The notes: generated by a model from the sequence alone, not told the origin. A stretch of 27,867 nt of DNA from DATHGT01 sp035317605 (GCA_035317605.1 DATHGT010000222.1:1-27867), one strand, 5' to 3'; counted from the stretch's first letter, positions 8,606 through 17,002 are shown. Made by a program: numbers and translations.

Positions 8606-9163
8606 CTACACTGCCTCGCGGCCGATCGCGCTGTCGGGCATGATCCCGAGTCGGATGATGTGGCGCGCGAGAAGACAACCGAGGCCTCCCGACACCGATC
8701 CGGCGACGCCGCCCAAAAGTGACGCCACCAATGGAAAAGGCTTCCTGACCTCGAAAAACACGTAGACGATGATGAAGACGAAGAACACCCCGGCGAGAGC
8801 GCCTGCCACCACGGCCGGGAGAAGCTGCGTCGGCTTCGTGCGGCGCCAGCCGAACACCGCGTCGAGGATCAGGCCTTGCGCCGGCAGGACGACGAGGCCA
8901 AAGACGCCGATGGGCAGAATGAACGAGCCCACGATGCCCTCCACGACCCCTGAAAAGGCGTTCGTGAAGGGACGGCCGACCAGCGCTCGGATGAAGACGC
9001 CGCCCATCGGCCAGATAAAGCTGGCCCACACCGGGATCGGGACGATTCCCGCCGTGGCGACGGTCACGGCCGGAGCCGTGAGGGCGACGAGCACGGTCAC
9101 CAGAGCCGAAAAGATCGTGATCAGCGCGACGTCTCTCGCGGGAAAATGCACGCTTCGTGTCAT
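8606..9163 (-). CDS. ECF transporter S-component (possibly YkoE-like)
   Basis: The 185-residue membrane protein starts at ATG 9163; a TTG lies directly upstream and GGGAGGGG precedes both. Five to six hydrophobic helices are visible, for example DVALITIFSALVTVLVALTA, a VWASFIWPMGGVF helix, and GSFILPIGVFGLVVLPAQGL. The size, the ALVGRPFTNAFSGVVEGIVG segment and the position next to EcfT and a fused EcfA pair fit a substrate-capture S-component. The architecture of the set (single fused ATPase, T, S) matches the YkoEDC type linked to thiamine or its hydroxymethylpyrimidine moiety, but I cannot assign a vitamin from residues alone. The S-component sets specificity for the ECF module at 8606-11566. 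Confidence 0.75.
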   Translation of the reverse strand: MTRSVHFPARDVALITIFSALVTVLVALTAPAVTVATAGIVPIPVWASFIWPMGGVFIRALVGRPFTNAFSGVVEGIVGSFILPIGVFGLVVLPAQGLILDAVFGWRRTKPTQLLPAVVAGALAGVFFVFIIVYVFFEVRKPFPLVASLLGGVAGSVSGGLGCLLARHIIRLGIMPDSAIGREAV

Positions 9164-9188
9164 CAACCCCTCCCCTCGGCGTAGGCGG

Positions 9189-9998
9189 TCATGTGCCGAC
9201 TCGACTGAGGATCCCGGCCACGAGAACGACGAGGCTCACCCCAACCGCGCAAGCGTCGACGACGCGAAAGTGCGGTGGGTAGCACGACGTCCGATGCGCC
9301 GTCGCACCATAGGCCCGCGTTTCCATGGCCGCGGCCATGTCGGTCGCTCGACGGATGGAGCACCCGATCAACGGCACGATGACCACCGGAAGGAATCGGG
9401 CCCGACTGATGAGACGGCGGTCCCACTGAAGTCCGCGCGCACGCTGGGCCGCGACGACGGTCACGATGTCCTCGATCAGGACCGGGATCAGGCGCAGTGC
9501 CGCCCCGGCCGCGAAGGCGACGGAATGCGGGACGCGCAGACGTGACAGCGCCGCGGCAAAATCCTCCGGGCGGGTCGTGTAGATGAACACGCCAGCCGGC
9601 GCGACCAGGCTCAGCCACCGGAGCCCGAGCAGGATACCCTTCTGTAGACCAAACGCGGTCACGGTCAGCTGGAGAGGCCCCCAGGCCAGGTGAAACAGCA
9701 GGCGGTTGTCGCCGCTGTAGCTGGCGAACAGCATCCGGTCCCCGTGATAGGGCGACATCAACACGTTGATCACCGTGATGGCGAGGGCGGGCAGCAGCGC
9801 AGCGCGCATGAACACCAGCCACGGATGACCAACGCGGGCCATCACGGCGAGCGCTGCCACGATCACCAGCATCACCGCGAGCAGACGCGGATTCGGAACG
9901 ATGAAGCTCACGGACCCGGCGACGCACAGCCACACGAGCTTCGTCAACGGATTCAGACGGTGGATGAAGCTCGAACGCGGAAGATATCCAGCCTGCAC
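9189..9998 (-). CDS. ecfT: EcfT/CbiQ-type transmembrane coupling protein
   Basis: Translation starts at GTG 9998, two bases after the stop of the EcfA gene. The product of 269 residues begins AGYLPRSSFIHRLNPLTKL, the classic EcfT opening (GxYxPGxSxLHRLDPRxKL). Hydrophobic helices follow, then the two coupling-helix motifs: AAQRARGLQWDRR (canonical A-R-G) and MAAAMETRAYGA (A-R-G-like but here T-R-A-Y-G). These helices dock on the ATPases and transmit ATP-driven tilt of the S-component. It belongs to the ECF module together with 8606-9163 and 10001-11566. The second motif is slightly divergent, which may fit the asymmetric fused ATPase partner. Confidence 0.88.
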   Translation of the reverse strand: MQAGYLPRSSFIHRLNPLTKLVWLCVAGSVSFIVPNPRLLAVMLVIVAALAVMARVGHPWLVFMRAALLPALAITVINVLMSPYHGDRMLFASYSGDNRLLFHLAWGPLQLTVTAFGLQKGILLGLRWLSLVAPAGVFIYTTRPEDFAAALSRLRVPHSVAFAAGAALRLIPVLIEDIVTVVAAQRARGLQWDRRLISRARFLPVVIVPLIGCSIRRATDMAAAMETRAYGATAHRTSCYPPHFRVVDACAVGVSLVVLVAGILSRVGT

Positions 9999-10000
9999 GG

Positions 10001-11566
10001 CTACGCCCCGAAGACTCCAGCGACGAATTCGTCACTCAGAATGCGGGTGGGAGGCCCGTCGGCGCACACGCAGCCGTCGGAAAGAACGACGACCCGATCG
10101 CTGTGCCGGACCAGTTCGAGGTCGTGTGTGATCGTGATGACGAGCCGGTCCTGTGCCGTGAGCGTGCGAATGAACAGCCGCAGAGCCTCCAGGTCGGGCC
10201 CCGTCATTCCGAGCGTCGGCTCATCGAGAATGAGGACACGAGGGTGCCCGGAGATGACCGAGGCGATCGCCACGCGCTGCTGCTCACCACCGCTCAGGAC
10301 AAAGGGTGACTCATGGGCTTGGCCGCCCAGCCTCACGGCGGCGAGCGCAGCATCGACGGACAGCTCGACCTCGTCCTTGCCCCACCCCAGATTCTTGGGA
10401 TAGAAGGCGAGTTCCTCCTTCACCGTCGACGCGTGCAGTGCGTGCAAGGGATTCTGGAAGACGTACCCGACGACCCCGCACAGCGACCGGGACGAATGCG
10501 ATGAGGTGTCTAGCCCGCCTACGGTCACCCGCCCCCCGGTCGGTCTCAACAGGCCGCTCGTCAGCTTGGCCAAAGTCGTCTTGCCGCATCCGTTCCGCCC
10601 GATCACGCAGGCCCAGGAACCAGCCTCGAGCGCGAGGGAGACGTCCGTCAGGACCTCCGGCCCATACGGGTAGCGGAAGGTCACCCCCTCGAACGCAACA
10701 GCTACGTCGGAAGGGGCGACACGCAGGGGTCCACGCCTCTTCACCTCGCCGGCCAGGCCATCCTCTCGCTCATGGGAGCCGGCGGCCTCGGCGAATCGTA
10801 ACCACGCCCGCGGCGCCGACGTGGTCGAGCACCTCTCATCGCTAGCGACCGTGTGGTCCTCGAGCCAAATGACCCGGTCGGCGAGCGTCCGGACCTGGCG
10901 GACGCGCTGCTCGACGATAACCACCGTGAACCCCGCCTGCCGCAAGCTGGAGAGATGCGCGAGAAACTCCGACGCCCCTCCCGGGTCGATGTTCGAGAGC
11001 GGTTCGTCGAAGAGCAGGATCGAGGACCGCATGACCAGGGTGCCCGCGATGGCGAGCCGCTGCTTCTCGCCCCCCGACAGCGTGGTGACGGGCCTGTGCC
11101 GGAGATGGGTGATCCCGACGAACTGAAGAGCCGCCTCGCAGCGGGCCCTTCCTTCGTCAGCAGGGACGCCGAGGTTCTCGACGCCGAAGGCCACCTCGGA
11201 CTCGACGGTCGACGTCAGCATCTGCCCGTCGGGATTCTGAAAAACCGTACCGACCCAAGTGGCAATGGCCGCCACCGCGAGCCCGGCTACGTCAGAACCG
11301 AAGACGGAGGCCCTTCCCTCGTACTGCCCTTGGTACAGATGCGGGACCAGGCCGTTGAGGCAGCGCAGGAGGGTGGTCTTCCCTCCGCCGCTTGGCCCGG
11401 AGATGAGCACGCACTCGCCCGGTGCGATCTCGAATGAGACATCGCGGAGCGCCCATTCGCGACGCCGGGCATAGCGAAAGGACAGACGCTCGACCTTGAG
11501 GGCACTCGTGAGCGCCCCGCTCGCCGGTCGCTCGGAGCGCTCAGCGAGGGTCGTATCCTTCAGCAT
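10001..11566 (-). CDS. Fused double EcfA ATPase of an ECF importer (YkoD-like)
   Basis: The start is ATG 11566, which overlaps the stop of the permease gene by 7 bases; longer upstream frames are shadows of that gene. The 521-residue protein has two ABC domains. Domain 1 has Walker A GPSGGGKT (57-64), signature LSGGE (163-167) and Walker B ILLFDEP (183-189). Domain 2 has Walker A GRNGCGKT (323-330), signature LSGGE (424-428) and Walker B VLILDEP (444-450). The switch region of domain 1 reads IVEQR with glutamine at 220 where a histidine (VEHR or THD) is expected, while domain 2 keeps ITHD. One of the two composite ATP sites may therefore be weak. The fused layout is that of YkoD-type ECF ATPases rather than separate EcfA1/A2. 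Confidence 0.9.
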   Translation of the reverse strand: MLKDTTLAERSERPASGALTSALKVERLSFRYARRREWALRDVSFEIAPGECVLISGPSGGGKTTLLRCLNGLVPHLYQGQYEGRASVFGSDVAGLAVAAIATWVGTVFQNPDGQMLTSTVESEVAFGVENLGVPADEGRARCEAALQFVGITHLRHRPVTTLSGGEKQRLAIAGTLVMRSSILLFDEPLSNIDPGGASEFLAHLSSLRQAGFTVVIVEQRVRQVRTLADRVIWLEDHTVASDERCSTTSAPRAWLRFAEAAGSHEREDGLAGEVKRRGPLRVAPSDVAVAFEGVTFRYPYGPEVLTDVSLALEAGSWACVIGRNGCGKTTLAKLTSGLLRPTGGRVTVGGLDTSSHSSRSLCGVVGYVFQNPLHALHASTVKEELAFYPKNLGWGKDEVELSVDAALAAVRLGGQAHESPFVLSGGEQQRVAIASVISGHPRVLILDEPTLGMTGPDLEALRLFIRTLTAQDRLVITITHDLELVRHSDRVVVLSDGCVCADGPPTRILSDEFVAGVFGA

Positions 11567-12327
11567 GCGAATTTCCAGCGCCCGATCCAGCGCTCGAGCC
11601 GCACCAGCAGCACGTTGAGACCGAGACCAATGATCCCGACGACCAGGATCACGGCGTAAAGCGTGGGTGTTGCGGAGGTGCTCTGAGCGGCCGCCGCCCG
11701 TACCCCGAGGCCATACTTCGCGCCGACCAACATCTCGGTCACGACCACGATGATCACGCTGAGCGAGACGGCTGTTCGGATGCCGACGACGATCGCCGGG
11801 AGCGATTCCAGCAGGACGATCGACGTAACTACGTGGCGCCACGTCGCACCCAGAAGCCGGTTGCACTGCTGGCGCACCTTCGAGCAGTTGCGGACGCCCT
11901 CGGACGTCGTGAGCACGATGACCGTGGTCGCGCCGAACACGACGACGCCAACGCGCGACGCGTCGAACGGCCCCAGGATGAGCTGGCTGACCGGGTAGAC
12001 GACGATCGGCGGAATCGAACGGAGGAAGTCCATGACGCCACGGGTGCTCCGCCGAGCACCTTCGTTCAGCCCCAGGACGACGCCCACCGGCAGGCCGATC
12101 GCGATCGCCAAGGCCAGCCCATACCCGACCCGGCGCAGGGAGTCGGTTGCATCCCACAGCAGGTCGCCGGATGCGGCCCATGCCTTCACCGCCATCGCGG
12201 TCTCACCAGGTGTCGCGAGAAACAACGGGTTCACCAGTGGCTTCCCGCCGAACGTGATCAGGCCGATCGTCTGCCAGATGGCGAGCACCACGAGGAAGCC
12301 GACTCCTGGCGTCACGAGTCGGGGCAC
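11560..12327 (-). CDS. ABC importer permease, SsuC/TauC/ThiX-like
   Basis: A GTG at 12327 gives a 255-residue protein that opens in a first helix (GVGFLVVLAIWQTIGLITF). Helices of the BPD_transp_1 fold follow, with a GLALAIAIGLPVGVVLGL segment and the cytoplasmic EAA-like loop around LLGATWRHVVTSIVLLESLP. Toward the end, VVVTEMLVGAKYGLGV is the segment conserved in SsuC/TauC permeases. An ATG at 12356-12351 overlapping the ATPase stop lies in a different frame and soon hits a stop, so GTG 12327 is preferred, but its ribosome site is weak and the true start may differ. It forms an importer with the ATPase (12353-13132) and the binding protein (13129-14103). Confidence 0.85.
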   Translation of the reverse strand: MPRLVTPGVGFLVVLAIWQTIGLITFGGKPLVNPLFLATPGETAMAVKAWAASGDLLWDATDSLRRVGYGLALAIAIGLPVGVVLGLNEGARRSTRGVMDFLRSIPPIVVYPVSQLILGPFDASRVGVVVFGATTVIVLTTSEGVRNCSKVRQQCNRLLGATWRHVVTSIVLLESLPAIVVGIRTAVSLSVIIVVVTEMLVGAKYGLGVRAAAAQSTSATPTLYAVILVVGIIGLGLNVLLVRLERWIGRWKFAC

Positions 12328-12352
12328 TCCGGTCGAGGGAGCCGGACGGACA

Positions 12353-13132
12353 TCATGTGCTGCTGTAGATGATCGTCTTGGCTTCGATCATCTCCGCGGA
12401 GCACAAGTCTTCCCGGCTACGAGGATGGGAGAACGGAGCCTCCACGTCGGCGAGGACTGTGAGCGGCGGTCCGGCAACGGCGAGCACGTGGTCGCACACG
12501 ACCATCAAGTCGTCGAGATTGTGGGAGACGATCATCATCGCGATCTTGCGCTGCTTGGACCAGAGCGCGAGACGTTGGCGAAGCGTGAACATCCGATGCA
12601 GGTTGATCGCCGAGAACGGCTCGTCGAGCAGGATGAGCTGCGGTTGCTGGATCAAACATCGGAGCAGGGCGAGGATCTGCTGCTGGCCGCCGCTCAGGCT
12701 GTACGGAAACTTCCGTAGATCGATGGGGTCGTCGAAGACGCTGACCACTTCGGCCAGCGCCGCTTCCGCCTCCTGCCGCGATCCGCCGCGGAATCGAACG
12801 GGAAGCAGGAGGTTCGTCCTCGCCCGAAACCACGGCAGGAGGGTCTCAGCGTAGTCCTGGGCAAGGTAGGACATGCGGATCTCTGCATCGACGCCCAGCT
12901 CGATCCCTCCGCTGTCAGCCCGGGCGTAGCCGCTGATGACGTTCAGCAGGGAGCTCTTGCCGCACCCGTTCGGCCCGAACACCCCGAGGATCTCGCCCTG
13001 CCTCAGCTCCAGCGACAGATGGTCCAAGACCCGGAGGCCGCCCGCCTTCCCGACGCTGTACGTGACGTCGACCAGGCGAAGCACCGGGGGGCCGACATGA
13101 TGACGTCCGCGACACACAACGTCCGCGCTCAC
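12353..13132 (-). CDS. ABC importer ATPase, SsuB/TauB/ThiZ-like
   Basis: GTG 13132 overlaps the TGA of the upstream gene as GTGA, a clear coupling signal. The 259-residue ATPase has Walker A GPNGCGKS (53-60), a Q-loop in YLAQDYAETLLPW, signature LSGGQ (146-150), Walker B LILLDEP with catalytic E171, and switch MIVSHNLDDL. The region after Walker A and the Q-loop context (AQDYAETLLPWF) match the nitrate/sulfonate/taurine/HMP class. It energises the permease at 11560-12327. A C-terminal extension after the switch (about 50 residues, ending AKTIIYSST) is normal for the group. Confidence 0.92.
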   Translation of the reverse strand: MSADVVCRGRHHVGPPVLRLVDVTYSVGKAGGLRVLDHLSLELRQGEILGVFGPNGCGKSSLLNVISGYARADSGGIELGVDAEIRMSYLAQDYAETLLPWFRARTNLLLPVRFRGGSRQEAEAALAEVVSVFDDPIDLRKFPYSLSGGQQQILALLRCLIQQPQLILLDEPFSAINLHRMFTLRQRLALWSKQRKIAMMIVSHNLDDLMVVCDHVLAVAGPPLTVLADVEAPFSHPRSREDLCSAEMIEAKTIIYSST

Positions 13133-14103
13133 CGATACACGAGCCCGTCGAGGAGCAAGGGCTTCTCGATGATCCGCATCTCGAGGTATGACCGGGCGAC
13201 TTTATGAAGCGCCTGCTCGTCGACCTGGTGCGACGGCACATACAGAGAGCTGGGATAGAACTTCACGAACTGCCGCTGTTCGGTGGGCAGATACTCCTTC
13301 ATGTGCTCTTTCGCGGCGGCAGGATTCGTGTTGATATCGGCGATTCCGTCATTCAGCGCGTCGACGATCCTTCGAACGAGCCCGGGATTCGCGTCCGCGA
13401 AATCCTTCCGCACGTTGAACGCCCCGAACGGGAACGGTGACCACAGATGCTTCGGGACCAACGCGTCCGGCGTGACGAGCTCCGCGACGCCTGTCTGGAG
13501 CGCGGTGGTGGAGGCAGGATCGTTGGTGAACGCCGCATCGATCTGGCCGCTCGCGAGCGCCGACGACGTCATGAGGGGCTGAACAGGAATGATCGTCACG
13601 TCACGGGCGTCGATCCCGTTCCGTCGCAGAATCTCTTCGAGCCATGCCCTGTACGCGATCGTGGGTAGGATTCCGATTCGCTTGCCCTTGAGGTCCGCTA
13701 CCGTGCCGATCGCCGCGTCCTTCCGCCGGAGCAGGACGCTGATCGGATGCGCCTGGTCTTCCACGAGGAGGCCAACGAAGAGCAACGTCGTACGGCTTCG
13801 AAGCATCGCGTTGAACGTGATCGGGAATGCCGTGAAACCGCCGACCTGGATATGCCCAGCGACGAGCGCATCCATCAATGGGACGGCGGTGTCGAACGGC
13901 TGAAGGTCGATGTCGAGGCTTTGGCGGCTGAAGTAACCCTTCTGGGCGGCGACGAAGATCGGCAGGCTGATGCGGAGTCGGCTGTAGCCGATGGTCACCT
14001 TGGCGCGCTGGCTGGAGCGCTCCTGCGCGAGCAGGCCGGTCGAGCCCGCGAGGATGCACGCGACCAATGCCGCCCCGAGCAGCGCTGTCCTGCCGCCGCG
14101 CAT
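13129..14103 (-). CDS. Periplasmic binding protein, NMT1/THI5-like (SsuA/ThiY class)
   Basis: The 324-residue product starts at ATG 14103, 3 bases after the upstream stop. It has a signal peptide (RTALLGAALVACILAGSTGLLAQ) and then KVTIGYSRLRISLPIFVAAQ, where the aligned KGYF and LDIDLQPFD are the family hallmarks. Domain 1 continues with DALVAGHIQVGGF and domain 2 with LKGKRIGILPTIAYRAWLEE, ALASGQIDAAFTNDPAS and a C-terminal helical lid. Proteins of this fold bind small sulfonates, aromatic acids, nitrilotriacetate-like ligands or pyrimidine thiamine precursors. Its place between the AOR-side genes and the ABC genes suggests that it captures the substrate of the operon. No cysteine lipobox is visible, so it is soluble in the periplasm. 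Confidence 0.9.
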   Translation of the reverse strand: MRGGRTALLGAALVACILAGSTGLLAQERSSQRAKVTIGYSRLRISLPIFVAAQKGYFSRQSLDIDLQPFDTAVPLMDALVAGHIQVGGFTAFPITFNAMLRSRTTLLFVGLLVEDQAHPISVLLRRKDAAIGTVADLKGKRIGILPTIAYRAWLEEILRRNGIDARDVTIIPVQPLMTSSALASGQIDAAFTNDPASTTALQTGVAELVTPDALVPKHLWSPFPFGAFNVRKDFADANPGLVRRIVDALNDGIADINTNPAAAKEHMKEYLPTEQRQFVKFYPSSLYVPSHQVDEQALHKVARSYLEMRIIEKPLLLDGLVYR

Positions 14104-14106
14104 GAC

Positions 14107-14892
14107 TCAGTTGTTGAGGCCGATGTGGAGATGATCGCGGTGGCGGTCGTTGGAGAAATATTCGACGCCAGCCCGCGTGCCCGGGGTCTCGGCGTTCAGC
14201 GACGGCGGCATGACGACCCACCAATGCCCAGGAAGCGTCGCGACGCCATCCCAGATCGCACGAACGAGGGGCCGGAGGACGTCGTCAAGTGCCGATTGGC
14301 CGGCCTCATGCGTCACGAGCCGATCGAGGGAGGGGCCGACAGCATAGAAGTCGGCGCCCATCCCGAAGAAGTGCGCGCTCACCTCCGCGTCCCTGTCGGT
14401 CACCGACGTGTCACCCGCCGTCGTCTTGTACTTCCCGTGCGTCGCGCGTAGCCACCCCAGCTCGTAGCAACGCACGTCAGCGAGCGCGTTGAGAGCCTCG
14501 AGCATGACGGGATGCAGCAGAAGCCCACGACGATCGCCGGGATGCTGGATCAGCTCGCCATTGGCACTGGCGGCGATCTCCGCCCGCACACGCGAATCGC
14601 GGAACCTGATTCGTTTCCCCTCGAGTTCGAGGAGCCGCCGCGCCGCCTGCGCGGTCCGCCCTCGGGACGCCGCCTCATAGGCCTCGACGACGGCCTGAGC
14701 GTCGCGCGTGAAGCTGCCGAATGGCCGCTGACCCAGAGCACCCACGCACCTGGCAGCGGGGTCTGCGAGCGTTGCGTCAGCGGCGGCGGCAGCAATCTCT
14801 CGAGGCGTCCCGACCACGCCCAGCATGACACGCGAGAGGACCAGGTCGGAGCCCAACTCGGGGATGATATCGACGGACTTGACAGTACTCAT
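14107..14892 (-). CDS. Unassigned protein with M15/M74-like zinc-peptidase motif
   Basis: The start is ATG 14892 (GGAGGTGCC upstream), overlapping the AOR stop as ATGA; the protein has 261 residues. I do not recognise the whole protein. The C-terminal half carries S172-A-H174-F-F-G177-M-G-A-D181, which has the exact spacing of the SxHxxGxAxD zinc motif of peptidase family M15 (D-Ala-D-Ala carboxypeptidase, VanX). It ends in HRDHLHIGL (H254-x-H256), like the final HxH of the M15/M74 families. The N-terminal half (1-140) is helical with no known motif. There is no signal peptide, so a role in the periplasmic cell wall is unlikely. A cytoplasmic amide or peptide hydrolase, or a metal-binding protein, is possible. 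It is embedded between AOR and the binding protein. Confidence 0.6.
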   Translation of the reverse strand: MSTVKSVDIIPELGSDLVLSRVMLGVVGTPREIAAAAADATLADPAARCVGALGQRPFGSFTRDAQAVVEAYEAASRGRTAQAARRLLELEGKRIRFRDSRVRAEIAASANGELIQHPGDRRGLLLHPVMLEALNALADVRCYELGWLRATHGKYKTTAGDTSVTDRDAEVSAHFFGMGADFYAVGPSLDRLVTHEAGQSALDDVLRPLVRAIWDGVATLPGHWWVVMPPSLNAETPGTRAGVEYFSNDRHRDHLHIGLNN

Positions 14893-16727
14893 GGCACCTC
14901 CAGAAGGGCTCGAAGGCCGAGCCGATCGATGGTCTCGCTCGTTGGGATTCCGTCGCGGTTCCATCCTCGTTCCGCGTAGTACTCGTCGAGCCACACGTCG
15001 AGGGTCTCCTGCGGAACCCGAACTCCCTTTTTCATGCCCTCGGGTAATGCTTCACGAACGAACCGCTTGGGGAGCCGATCAGCCGACCGGGTCAGACCTT
15101 CTCGAACGTTGATCAGTCGTTCGATCGTCTGCACCCGTTCGCCGACGGTCACCAGAGATGACTCGTCGACGTCGTAGCCGGTCACCAGTCGCACCAGCTC
15201 GACCATCACCGGCCACGGCTTGAAATCCAGTACGCGCTCAGCGCTGAGGCACCACACGAGGCAGTTCGCGAGTGCCGTCCAGTCGGACAGGGTCTTGGCG
15301 AGCCGGCCGACCCCCTCAGGACGGTTCCAGTCGACAGCGCTGAAGAATTCCGCGAGCGGTCGGACCTCGTTGTGGATCGGGCCTCGGTTCGAAACCGCGA
15401 ATCCGATGGCTTGACTCTTCAAGCAGCGGGGCTCGAACCCCGTCATCTCCATACCCTTCACTTCGCACGCGAAGTCCTCGGTGCCCCGTCCAAGCTGTTG
15501 CGACGCTCTCTTGACGCCCTCGGCGAGCAGATCTCCAATGCCCTCACGACGAGCGATCCTCCCGACCAGCTCGAAGGCGGCTCGGTGGTTGCCAAAGTGC
15601 AGATCGAGACCGTCGAGGTCAGCTTGGGACAATACGCCGCGCTCGCGGCATTCCATGGCGAACGCGATGACGTTGCCGACCGAGCACTGTCCGACGCCCA
15701 ATTCGTCGCACAGACGGTCGAGCGCGATGACCGCGTCGAGCCGAGCGTGGCCCAAGAGGGAACCGAGTGTCGCGATGGCCTGGAACTCCGGTCCGAGGGT
15801 GGTCGCGCCTCCGTACTCCCCGTCGCTGACCTGCGTCACCATGCCGCACGGTGTCATGCAGCTGGGACAGGCAATCACCCGCTTCGTGTAGGTCTCGCGC
15901 ATCACCTCGCCGGAGAGATTCTCCGCTCCGGGGAGGACGCCCGTCTGGAAGTTGCGGGTCGGTAGTCCCCCAAGCGTCTGGAGGATCATGGTGTGGACGG
16001 GCGTCCCGAATGACGAGAGGACTTTCGCCGGACGGCTCCGGCGAACGCGGGCCATGAAGCGCAGGGCACAGTGGAACAGCCCCTCGCGGTCGTGGACGGA
16101 CACGACGCCGGTTCCTCGAGCCACGATCGCTTTGAGCCGCTTGGACCCCATGACCGCACCGAGCCCCCCACCACCGAAGGCCCGGTGCTCACCGAGGATC
16201 GCCGCGTATCGCACGCGATTTTCACCCGCCGGACCGATGGCCAGCACCTTCGCTGACGCATCTCCCATGGCCGTCCGGATGGCTTCCTGGGTCGCGAAGG
16301 TGCTGCGGCCCCACAACGACCGGGCGTCCTCGAACGTGACCCGATCGTCGTCGATCCGGACGTAGGTCGGCGTGTCCGCTGCGCCGCGGATCAGCAACAA
16401 GTCATAGCCGGCGCACTTGAGCTCCGTACCGAGCTGGGCGGACGAAATGCTGTCCATGTAGCCATTCGTCAGCGGTGATTTCGCGAAAGCGCACATCTTG
16501 GGCGCGATGGGCGCGAGCGTCCCTGACAGGGGTCCCGAGCAGAAGATCAGAGGGTTCTCCGGGGCGAATGCGTCGACTTCAGGTGCGAGCGCGTGGTAGA
16601 GCGCCCACGCGCCCAGACCGTTTCCCCCGAGGAGCTGACGCCGAACATCCTCCGCGATCGGACGGCTTTCAGCGCGGCGTCGGCCGAGATCGACCTCAAG
16701 CATCATGCCGGAGTACCCGGGTGTCAT
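14889..16727 (-). CDS. aor: Aldehyde:ferredoxin oxidoreductase (AOR family, W/Mo-bis-pterin)
   Basis: ATG 16727 overlaps the ferredoxin stop as ATGA. The 612-residue protein has the AOR hallmarks: LLGGNGLGAWALY (32-44), IGPAGENRVRYAAI (164-177), and AFGGGGLGAVMGSK (183-196). Cys287-x2-Cys290-x3-Cys294 (in IACPSCMTPC) plus Cys493 (in NCLVWCLS) match the 4Fe-4S ligand pattern, the last at the position of the DxLGLC motif. These enzymes oxidise an aldehyde to its carboxylic acid using a tungstopterin (or molybdopterin) and reduce ferredoxin. The second signature is changed from DSLGLC to NCLVWC, giving an extra cysteine at 489. The enzyme is cytoplasmic. The neighbouring MoaD-like and ferredoxin genes fit cofactor assembly and electron transfer. 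Confidence 0.95.
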   Translation of the reverse strand: MTPGYSGMMLEVDLGRRRAESRPIAEDVRRQLLGGNGLGAWALYHALAPEVDAFAPENPLIFCSGPLSGTLAPIAPKMCAFAKSPLTNGYMDSISSAQLGTELKCAGYDLLLIRGAADTPTYVRIDDDRVTFEDARSLWGRSTFATQEAIRTAMGDASAKVLAIGPAGENRVRYAAILGEHRAFGGGGLGAVMGSKRLKAIVARGTGVVSVHDREGLFHCALRFMARVRRSRPAKVLSSFGTPVHTMILQTLGGLPTRNFQTGVLPGAENLSGEVMRETYTKRVIACPSCMTPCGMVTQVSDGEYGGATTLGPEFQAIATLGSLLGHARLDAVIALDRLCDELGVGQCSVGNVIAFAMECRERGVLSQADLDGLDLHFGNHRAAFELVGRIARREGIGDLLAEGVKRASQQLGRGTEDFACEVKGMEMTGFEPRCLKSQAIGFAVSNRGPIHNEVRPLAEFFSAVDWNRPEGVGRLAKTLSDWTALANCLVWCLSAERVLDFKPWPVMVELVRLVTGYDVDESSLVTVGERVQTIERLINVREGLTRSADRLPKRFVREALPEGMKKGVRVPQETLDVWLDEYYAERGWNRDGIPTSETIDRLGLRALLEVP

Positions 16728-17002
16728 GAGGTCAGCTCTTCGGTATCCACGAGATACCGCAGCGCACGCGGTTCACACAGGGCGACGCAGCTGGGAATCT
16801 CGGTCAAACAGACGCATTGCGACGAGTGGGCCTTGTCACACCCGTGCGTGAACCGAATCGCGGCCGGAACGCCCATGAGATCGGAGTCCACCTTGACCCA
16901 CGAATAGCGAGCGTTGAAACCAGCGCCGTGCTCGGCCGAGCAGCCGAGCAGGCAGAGCCCACAGCCCGTACAGGCGGCGACGTCCGCAACAACCCGGCGC
17001 AC
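16724..17002 (-). CDS. Small two-cluster ferredoxin-like electron-transfer protein
   Basis: A GTG at 17002 opens a 92-residue protein. The first cluster motif is C11-x2-C14-x2-C17-x3-C21 (ACTGCGLCLLGC). The second set of cysteines is C55, C63, C65, C72 and C76 (the last in SCVALCEPRAL), where the SC-x3-C-EP ending matches the usual C-x3-C-P of 4Fe-4S ferredoxins. Spacing of the second set is irregular, and there is one more cysteine than needed. It lies 8 bases after the MoaD-like gene and overlaps the AOR start, so it is the likely electron acceptor or subunit of AOR, as in HycB-type AOR partners. An AGGAGG lies inside the upstream gene end (17015-17020). Confidence 0.85.
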   Translation of the reverse strand: MRRVVADVAACTGCGLCLLGCSAEHGAGFNARYSWVKVDSDLMGVPAAIRFTHGCDKAHSSQCVCLTEIPSCVALCEPRALRYLVDTEELTS

